In this document: positions 36,706 to 41,751 of the stretch, piece by piece
Numbering within the stretch: the stretch's first letter is position 1
How the letters are laid out: each line of letters opens with the position of its first letter
Source: an uncultured Oscillospiraceae bacterium
Lineage (GTDB): Bacteria > Bacillota > Clostridia > Oscillospirales > Oscillospiraceae
Direction: 5' to 3'
Assembly (NCBI GenBank): GCA_947624395.1
Contig: CANQKA010000010.1
Coordinates: 1 to 41,751, forward strand
DNA: 41,751 bases
Position numbers and translations under genes: made by a program
The notes under the pieces: model-generated
Databases searched by the model: none
Seen by the model: only the letters and a program-made list of their open reading frames with translations
Told to the model about the DNA's origin: nothing

Positions 36706-38031
36706 ATGCAGGAGTCTGTTTTCGACCTGGACCATCTGCCCCGGACGTATTTCAAGCTGGCGCTGCCGGTGGTGCTGAACATGATGGTGACGCTGGTGTA
36801 TAACCTGGCGGACACGTATTTTATCGCCCGCACCGGCGTGACGGACCTGGTGGCGGGCGTGAGCCTGTGCAGCCCGGTGTTCACGGCGCTGATGGCCTTT
36901 GGCAATATTTACGGCCAGGGCGGAAGCTCCCTCATATCCCGCATGCTGGGCAAGGATGACCGGGACGGTATCCAGCGGGTCAGTTCCTTCTGCTTCTATC
37001 TGGCCATCGCCACCGGCGTTGTATTAGCGGCGCTGTCGCTTGTGTTCCGCGGCCCGCTGCTGACGCTCATCGGCGCGGATAAGAACACCTTGCCGTACGC
37101 CTCGGAGTACTTCACCGTCCTGGCCGGCTGCGCGCCCATCGTGCTTTTGAGCTTCATCCACTCCAACCTGCTGCGATGCGAGGGGCTGGCCTCTGTGGCC
37201 GTGGCGGGCACCATCGGCGGCACCGTGCTCAACATCATCCTGGACCCCATCATGATCTCCGGCTTTGGCTGGGGCGCACGTGGCGCGGCCATCGCCACGG
37301 TGCTGGGGTACCTGTTCAGCGATACCGCGCTGCTCATCGTCCTGCGGAAAAAGAGCCGGTATCTGTCCGTATCCCCCGGTCAGTCCCACGTGGACCGGGA
37401 CGAGCTGCGCCAGATTTTGGCCGTGGGTTTGACCGCCGCCATCACCAACTTGGCCTCCAGCCTGTGTCTGGTGGTCATGAACAAGTATCTGGTGGCCTAT
37501 GGCAGCGCCAAGGTGGCCGCCATGGGTATCGCCCTGCGCATCAACATGATCGGCCAGCTCATTCTGGTGGGCTTCTCCTTCGGGGGTGTGCCCCTGTTCG
37601 GGTATTTATACGGCGCGGACGATAAGCCAAGGCTTAAAAAGCTCACGGGCTTCTGCCTACGGTTTCTGTGCGCGGTGGCGGCGTGCATCAGCGCCGTTTT
37701 GATACTGGCCGCGCCGGGATTTATGGGCATTTTCATCGACGAGGCCGGCATCGTCTCGGACGGGGCCATCATGCTCCGCTGGCAGGCGGCGGGCAACGTG
37801 TTCGCGGCCGTTGTGCTGCTGTTCACCTGCCTTTTCCAGGCCACGGGCAAGGCCTTTCCGGCGCTGGTGATGTCCGTGAGCCGTCAGGGCGCGGTGTTCC
37901 TGGCCGTGCTGGCCATCGCCGCAGCGCTGGCGGGTTACGACGGCGTACTGGCCGCTCAGGCCGTGGCCGACCTTCTCAGCGCCATCCTGGCCCTGGCCCT
38001 CTACGCCGCCGTGTTCCGGCAAAAACAGTGA
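36706..38031 (+). CDS. MATE-family efflux transporter
   Basis: A 441-residue transporter with twelve hydrophobic segments that should export cationic drugs or metabolites by Na+ or H+ antiport. Family marks: LPVVLNMMVTLVYNLADTYF near the N-terminus, FGNIYGQGGSSLISRMLGK, NIILDPIMISGFGWGARGAA, and NMIGQLILVGFSFGGVPLFG in the second half. The ATG at 36706 follows GGAAGGAGG; the 29-residue upstream extension lacks a ribosome site. A TATACT (36671-36676) may be its -10. It is divergent from xpaC and co-directional with the small gene that follows after 17 bases. Confidence 0.94.
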   Translation: MQESVFDLDHLPRTYFKLALPVVLNMMVTLVYNLADTYFIARTGVTDLVAGVSLCSPVFTALMAFGNIYGQGGSSLISRMLGKDDRDGIQRVSSFCFYLAIATGVVLAALSLVFRGPLLTLIGADKNTLPYASEYFTVLAGCAPIVLLSFIHSNLLRCEGLASVAVAGTIGGTVLNIILDPIMISGFGWGARGAAIATVLGYLFSDTALLIVLRKKSRYLSVSPGQSHVDRDELRQILAVGLTAAITNLASSLCLVVMNKYLVAYGSAKVAAMGIALRINMIGQLILVGFSFGGVPLFGYLYGADDKPRLKKLTGFCLRFLCAVAACISAVLILAAPGFMGIFIDEAGIVSDGAIMLRWQAAGNVFAAVVLLFTCLFQATGKAFPALVMSVSRQGAVFLAVLAIAAALAGYDGVLAAQAVADLLSAILALALYAAVFRQKQ

Positions 38032-38048
38032 CGAAAGCAGGTGGGATT

Positions 38049-38261
38049 ATGTTCGGAAGGAAGAAGGGACCAAGGTACGACAGGACCGGCAAGCAGCCGG
38101 TGATACGCGCCAGCATATGCACCGGCGAGAAGGTGGCCGGGTACCGGGATACCGCCACAGGCCGCTTTGTGGAGGTGGTGCTTATCCGCAGCGACGCCGA
38201 TCTGGAGCAGTTCTTGCGGGACTATGGCTTCGACAGGAGCGAGATCAAATACGAGTGGTGA
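38049..38261 (+). CDS. conserved 70-residue protein of unknown function
   Basis: Starts at an ATG with a good ribosome site (CAGGTGGG), 17 bases after the MATE stop. The sequence MFGRKKGPRYDR, PVIRASICTGEKVAGYRD, FVEVVLIRSDADLEQFLRDY and a final EIKYEW is like small proteins common in Clostridia, sometimes annotated, I think wrongly, as aspartate dehydrogenase. It is basic at the N-terminus, acidic at the C-terminus, and has no membrane segment. ICTGEK has one cysteine. Function unknown. Confidence 0.8.
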   Translation: MFGRKKGPRYDRTGKQPVIRASICTGEKVAGYRDTATGRFVEVVLIRSDADLEQFLRDYGFDRSEIKYEW

Positions 38262-38274
38262 TATGGATAACAGT

Positions 38275-38305
38275 AAGTGCCTGCCTATTCCGGCAGGCAC
38301 TTTTT
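38275..38305 (+). terminator. terminator after the MATE/small-protein operon
   Basis: AAGTGCCTGCC/GGCAGGCACTT, 11 bp, loop TATTCC, followed by TTT on the plus strand. It ends right at the convergent spoVT stop; on the minus strand the tail is not T-rich. Confidence 0.88.
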
Positions 38306-38847
38306 CAGCTTTCCATCTGTTTGCCGAGAAAGCCGCTCACTGTCGTGGCCAGCTTCAGCTCCACGTCCCCGGCGCGAACGCCGTCGCCCCGCTCCAAAAA
38401 TACCACGCAGCCCAGCACGTCCCCCTCCGACAGGATAGGCACGGCCACGGCGGCAGTGGGGGAGTTCTCAGCGTCCGTCACAGGCACCTTCCGTCCGCCA
38501 GGGTCGGCCCGGTAGGCCTTGCGGCCTTCCATGATCTCCTCCAGCGCGGGACTGATATGCCGGTCCAGGATGTCCTTCCGGCCCTGGCCGGCGGCGGCGA
38601 TAACGCTGTCCCGGTCGCACACGGCCGCGGCATACTCCGCCGTCTTGTGCATGGACTCGCATATCTGCTCGGCAAAAGCGCTCATCTCGCCCATGGGGGA
38701 GTATTTCTTGAAAATGACCTCCCCGTCCTTTTCCGTGTAGATCTCCAGCGGGTCACCCTCGCGGATGCGCATGGTGCGGCGTATCTCCTTGGGGATGACC
38801 ACCCGGCCAAGGTCGTCGATGCGCCGCACGATCCCTGTTGCTTTCAT
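38305..38847 (-). CDS. spoVT: stage V sporulation protein T
   Basis: A 180-residue forespore transcription factor (B. subtilis SpoVT has 178). N-terminal AbrB domain: MKATGIVRRIDDLGRVVIPK, RRTMRIREGDPLEIYT. C-terminal GAF-like domain from about residue 55 to the end, with AVAVPILSEGDVLGCVVFLE. The start at 38847 is fixed by homology length and by AGGAGG 12 bases upstream; the longer frame is an artefact. A sigma-G-type promoter lies upstream, fitting autoregulated forespore expression. Confidence 0.95.
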   Translation of the reverse strand: MKATGIVRRIDDLGRVVIPKEIRRTMRIREGDPLEIYTEKDGEVIFKKYSPMGEMSAFAEQICESMHKTAEYAAAVCDRDSVIAAAGQGRKDILDRHISPALEEIMEGRKAYRADPGGRKVPVTDAENSPTAAVAVPILSEGDVLGCVVFLERGDGVRAGDVELKLATTVSGFLGKQMES

Positions 38848-38889
38848 CTTTATCTTTATCCTCCTGTCATCTTTTTGTCGGACAGGATT

Positions 38890-38918
38890 TATTATCCGCA
38901 AAAGTCCCAAACCTATAC
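38890..38918 (-). promoter_or_regulatory. sigma-G-type promoter of spoVT
   Basis: Minus strand GTATA (38914-38918) fits the sigma-G -35 GHATR, and GATAATA (38890-38896) matches six of seven positions of the -10 CATWHTA, with a 17-base spacer. The start would be about 35 bases upstream of spoVT. Confidence 0.6.
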
Positions 38919-38948
38919 AAAGCGCCGAAAATTGGCAGCTATTGCGAA

Positions 38949-38963
38949 TTAAGAAAATCTTAA
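38949..38963. promoter_or_regulatory. 15-base palindrome between spoVT and the NlpC/P60 gene
   Basis: TTAAGA-AAA-TCTTAA is a perfect 6-bp inverted repeat with a 3-base centre in the divergent intergenic region. It could be an operator, and being upstream of both genes could affect either. No binding protein is inferred. Confidence 0.35.
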
Positions 38964-39045
38964 GGCACTGATGGCGTTTTCTTCTCCACAAACGGGCCGA
39001 TCCGTGTTATTATAAAGGATAGTGACGAACAAAGGAGAGCTTTGC

Positions 39046-39831
39046 ATGAAAAAGACGAAAAATGCCCGAGGCAGGATCAAGGCGGAGCTGTGTGTGATAT
39101 GCGTTCTGGCCCTGGCGCTGGTGACGGTGCTGCTGTGGCGGTCCGGCCGGGCGAAAGAGACGGCAAAGGAAGCGGCGGAGGCCACGCCTGTCCCGACGGC
39201 CATCCCCACCTCCGTGCCCACCCCCTCCCCCATCCCGCCGGATATGTTCGAGTGGCGGGAGGGAGAATACGTACATGTGGAATACGGCCCGTCCTCCAGC
39301 AATACCATCGACGCCAGCCGCCTTAAAAACCCCGGCGTGAAAAACAGCGAGGACCTGGTGGCCTGGGCGCAGATGGCCTGGGAGAACCAGTGGGGCTACG
39401 TGTGGGGCACCTTTGGCGACGTGCTGACCGAGGACCTTTTGCAGTACAAGCTGGACCAGTACGGCGAGGCCGTGGAGGAATACGAGCAGATCATCCGGGA
39501 GAAGTGGATGGGCCGCCGGGTGGTGGACTGCGCGGGGCTCATCAAGGCATACGGCTGGTACGAACCAAGCGAGGACGCCATTATGTACTGCTCCAGCGAC
39601 ATGCCGGACATCGGCACCGACGGCTTTTATGAGGACGCGCCGGACAAGGGGCCCATCGACACCCTGCCGGAGACGCCGGGCCTGCTGGTGTACGCCCCGG
39701 GGCACATCGGCGTGTACATAGGCGACGGCTGGGCCATCGAGGCCATCTCCCACGCCGGCGGCGTGGTGAAGACCCGGGTGGCGGACCGGACCTGGACCCA
39801 CTGGCTGCAATGCCCGTATATCCAATATTGA
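39046..39831 (+). CDS. membrane-anchored NlpC/P60-type cysteine hydrolase
   Basis: A 261-residue protein. Basic start (KKTKNARGR), one membrane segment (about 14-31) that may be an uncleaved anchor, a Pro/Thr-rich spacer (about 47-65), then a divergent NlpC/P60 domain: Cys162 in VVDCAGLIKAYGW and His220 in PGHIGVYIGDGWAIEA are the probable catalytic pair. It should cleave peptide bonds in peptidoglycan stems outside the cell. The start at 39046 follows AAAGGAG; an ATG at 39022 lacks one. It is divergent from spoVT, and asnS follows from its own promoter. Confidence 0.88.
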   Translation: MKKTKNARGRIKAELCVICVLALALVTVLLWRSGRAKETAKEAAEATPVPTAIPTSVPTPSPIPPDMFEWREGEYVHVEYGPSSSNTIDASRLKNPGVKNSEDLVAWAQMAWENQWGYVWGTFGDVLTEDLLQYKLDQYGEAVEEYEQIIREKWMGRRVVDCAGLIKAYGWYEPSEDAIMYCSSDMPDIGTDGFYEDAPDKGPIDTLPETPGLLVYAPGHIGVYIGDGWAIEAISHAGGVVKTRVADRTWTHWLQCPYIQY

Positions 39832-39856
39832 AAATTCAAAAACTTGCGTATATAAT
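39828..39856 (+). promoter_or_regulatory. asnS promoter
   Basis: TTGAAA (39828-39833), 17-base spacer, perfect TATAAT (39851-39856). The -35 overlaps the stop codon of the NlpC/P60 gene. The leader is only about 28 bases, so there is no room for a T-box, unlike thrS. Confidence 0.85.
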
Positions 39857-39891
39857 GGCGGCATACTGAATCTGCAGGGAGGCAGCAAACC

Positions 39892-41286
39892 ATGACCAGA
39901 ACGAAGATCGCCCGGCTTTGGGCCGACGCGTCCCAATTTGCGGACAAGTCCGTCACCGTGTGCGGCTGGGCGCGGACCATCCGGGACCAGAAAAATTTCG
40001 GCTTCATCGACTTAAACGACGGCAGCTCCTTCAAGGGCGTGCAGGTCGTGTTCGAGCGGGCCAATTTAGATAATTACGACGACATCGCCAGGCTCAACGT
40101 GGGCGCGGCCCTGATCGTGACGGGCACGCTGGTGCTCACGCCCGAAGCCAAGCAGCCCTTTGAGATCAAGGCGGCGAAAATCGACGTGGAGGGCGTGTCC
40201 GCGCCGGACTATCCCCTGCAGAAAAAGCGCCACACGGTGGAGTATCTGCGGACCATCCAGCACCTGCGGCCAAGGACGAATCTCTTTTCCGCGGCGTTTC
40301 GGGTCCGGTCCGTGGCGGCTCAGGCCGTCCATGAGTTTTTCCAGGGCCGGGGCTTCGTGTACGTACACACGCCCATCATCACCGGCTCCGACTGCGAGGG
40401 CGCAGGCGAGATGTTCCAGGTCACGACCCTGGACATCAACGACCCGCCCCGGAACGAGGACGGCTCCGTGGACTACACCAAGGACTTTTTCGGCAAGCCC
40501 ACCAACCTGACCGTCTCCGGCCAGCTGAACGCAGAGAACTTCGCCATGGCCTTCGGGGACGTGTACACCTTCGGTCCCACCTTCCGGGCGGAAAATTCCA
40601 ACACCCAGCGCCACGCGGCGGAGTTCTGGATGATCGAGCCGGAGATGGCCTTCTGCGATTTGGAGGGCGATCTGGAGTGCATGGAGGCGATGGTGAAATA
40701 CATCATCAACACCGTGCTGGAGCGCTGCCCCCAGGAGCTGGAGTTTTTCAACGCCTTCGTGGACAAGGGACTGCTGGACCGGCTGCACCACGTGGCGGAC
40801 AGCGACTTTGGCCGGGTCAGCTACACCGAGGCCATTGAGCTTTTGAAAAAGTCCGGGGCGGAATTCAAATACCCGGTGGAATGGGGCATGGACCTGCAGA
40901 CCGAGCACGAGCGGTATCTGACAGAGCAGATCTACAAAAAGCCCCTGTTTGTGACCGATTACCCGAAGCAGATCAAGGCGTTTTACATGCGCCTGAACGA
41001 CGACGGGAAGACTGTGGCGGCGGCGGACTGCCTGGTCCCCGGCATCGGGGAGATCATCGGCGGCAGCCAGCGCGAGGAACGGCTGGACGTGCTCACCGCC
41101 CGCATGCAGGAGCTGGGCCTGAAGGAAGAGGATTACTGGTGGTACCTGGACCTGCGGCGCTATGGCTCCTGCCGCCACGCGGGCTTCGGCCTGGGCTTTG
41201 AGCGTATGGTCATGTACCTCACCGGCGTTTCCAACATCCGGGACGTGGAGCTGCACCCCCGGACCGTGGGCAACGCGGAATTTTAA
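39892..41286 (+). CDS. asnS: asparagine-tRNA ligase
   Basis: A 464-residue class IIb synthetase. An N-terminal OB-fold anticodon-binding domain ([20 protein letters not shown]) precedes the catalytic domain with [36 protein letters not shown] (motif 2) and [15 protein letters not shown] (motif 3). The N, T and R-H-A-A-E-F-W features and length place it with AsnRS rather than AspRS. Ribosome site GGGAGG. Confidence 0.96.
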   Translation: MTRTKIARLWADASQFADKSVTVCGWARTIRDQKNFGFIDLNDGSSFKGVQVVFERANLDNYDDIARLNVGAALIVTGTLVLTPEAKQPFEIKAAKIDVEGVSAPDYPLQKKRHTVEYLRTIQHLRPRTNLFSAAFRVRSVAAQAVHEFFQGRGFVYVHTPIITGSDCEGAGEMFQVTTLDINDPPRNEDGSVDYTKDFFGKPTNLTVSGQLNAENFAMAFGDVYTFGPTFRAENSNTQRHAAEFWMIEPEMAFCDLEGDLECMEAMVKYIINTVLERCPQELEFFNAFVDKGLLDRLHHVADSDFGRVSYTEAIELLKKSGAEFKYPVEWGMDLQTEHERYLTEQIYKKPLFVTDYPKQIKAFYMRLNDDGKTVAAADCLVPGIGEIIGGSQREERLDVLTARMQELGLKEEDYWWYLDLRRYGSCRHAGFGLGFERMVMYLTGVSNIRDVELHPRTVGNAEF

Positions 41287-41304
41287 ATCGAGAGCAAAAT
41301 ATCG

Positions 41305-41336
41305 CCGGGACCGGTTTTACCGGTCCCGGTGTTTTT
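41305..41336 (+). terminator. asnS terminator
   Basis: CCGGGACCGGT/ACCGGTCCCGG, an 11-bp perfect stem with a TTT loop, followed by TGTTTTTT. The T run overlaps the stop codon of the convergent gene. Confidence 0.92.
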
Positions 41337-41751
41337 TACCGCCTTTTGAGGATGATATAGGCCAGGCCGATGGTACACAGGGCCAGCGCGGCCAGCCAGA
41401 ACGGGCCGTCGGTCCCGTCGCCGGTAGGCGGCGCGGTGGGCGGCGTATCCGTCAACGTGGGGACAAAAGGCACATAAATGGGGGATGCCGTGCTGTCTGG
41501 TGTGCTTTTCGGCTCCATTGTGGGGCTTTCCGTCATCGCAGGTGGGTCAGACGGCTCCAAAGTGGGGGCCGCCGGCTCCGGCGCGGCGGTCGGCTCCATG
41601 GTCGGCTCCATGGTCGGCTCCGTGGTCGGTTCCATGGTCGGCTCCACGGTCGGCTCCACGGTCGGCTCCGTGGTCGGTTCCACGGTCGGCTCCACGGTCG
41701 GCTCCACGGTCGGCTCCGGCGCGTCGGTGGGGGACGCCGTGGTTTCCAGCG
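41336..41751 (-). CDS. C-terminal end of a repeat-rich surface protein (partial)
   Basis: The reading frame is open to the window edge, so the N-terminal part lies outside. The visible 138 or so residues begin with a stalk of Glu-Pro-Thr-Val/Thr/Met repeats, then a Pro/Thr/Ala/Ser-rich stretch. The C-terminus is a sorting-signal-like tail: APPTGDGTDG, a hydrophobic segment (FWLAALALCTIGLAYIIL) and KRR. The motif PPTGD resembles noncanonical LPxTG variants, so it may be attached by a sortase. The GTG at 41707 is just an internal Val codon. Confidence 0.75.
   Translation of the reverse strand, partial: LETTASPTDAPEPTVEPTVEPTVEPTTEPTVEPTVEPTMEPTTEPTMEPTMEPTAAPEPAAPTLEPSDPPAMTESPTMEPKSTPDSTASPIYVPFVPTLTDTPPTAPPTGDGTDGPFWLAALALCTIGLAYIILKRR
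41591..41717 (-). repeat. 12-base tandem repeats coding EPTx
   Basis: On the plus strand the unit is GGTCGGCTCCAT with variation at the last positions (ATG, ACG, GTG before GTCGG). About ten units are visible. Such arrays are prone to slippage in whole units, so stalk length would vary without loss of frame. Confidence 0.8.

Noticed and set aside
38848-38991. A 48-residue N-terminal extension of spoVT.
   Set aside because: It would run through the promoter region, and SpoVT proteins start at MKATGIVRRIDDLGR.

Overview
The window looks like chromosomal DNA of an endospore-forming, high-GC member of the Clostridia, most like the Oscillospiraceae/Ruminococcaceae. The evidence is Firmicutes-style 16S leader and T-box sequences, strong Shine-Dalgarno sites, the sporulation and germination genes sleB and spoVT, a PASTA-bearing class B PBP, a meso-DAP type MurE, and GC-rich coding DNA throughout. 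The taxonomic placement is inference; no species is claimed.

Layout. 1-330: the 5' end of a 16S rRNA gene on the minus strand, with leader (boxB/boxA-like) and a strong promoter. 366-3132: sleB and a T-box-controlled thrS that encodes a ThrRS without the TGS domain. 3186-14464: a long minus-strand housekeeping run reading gdpP, rplI, dnaB, tilS, hpt, ftsH, ychF, then a DUF1624 membrane protein, a SagB-type nitroreductase and a lower-GC GNAT-like gene. 14513-15988: a plus-strand sugar-phosphate nucleotidyltransferase that appears to be a shortened fusion protein, converging on a yegP-like gene. 16043-28778: a complete-looking but reduced division and cell wall (dcw) operon, mraZ, rsmH, ftsL, spoVD/ftsI-like PBP, murE, mraY, ftsW, murG, murA, ftsQ, then ftsZ from its own promoter; murF, murD, murC and ftsA are not in it. 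28870-32907: a 1186-residue secreted leucine-rich/Fn3 repeat protein preceded by a structured RNA locus of 6S-like size and shape. 32911-36588: yfcE-like phosphoesterase, mtnA, purine nucleoside phosphorylase and xpaC in a tight run. 36706-41336: MATE transporter with a conserved 70-residue protein, spoVT, a NlpC/P60-type secreted hydrolase and asnS. 41336-41751: the C-terminal end of a second repeat-rich surface protein, cut by the window edge.

How it works together. Most of the window is core growth machinery: translation (thrS, asnS, rplI, tilS, rRNA), replication (dnaB), c-di-AMP turnover (gdpP), membrane proteolysis (ftsH), peptidoglycan precursor synthesis and septation. The accessory material is limited to the two repeat-rich surface proteins, the GNAT-like gene, the SagB-type enzyme and the shortened nucleotidyltransferase. 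I found no CRISPR array, insertion sequence, phage or obvious new defence system. The most interesting unexplained item is the structured RNA at about 32675-32873, with two mutually exclusive pairings near its 3' end, upstream of the large surface protein gene.
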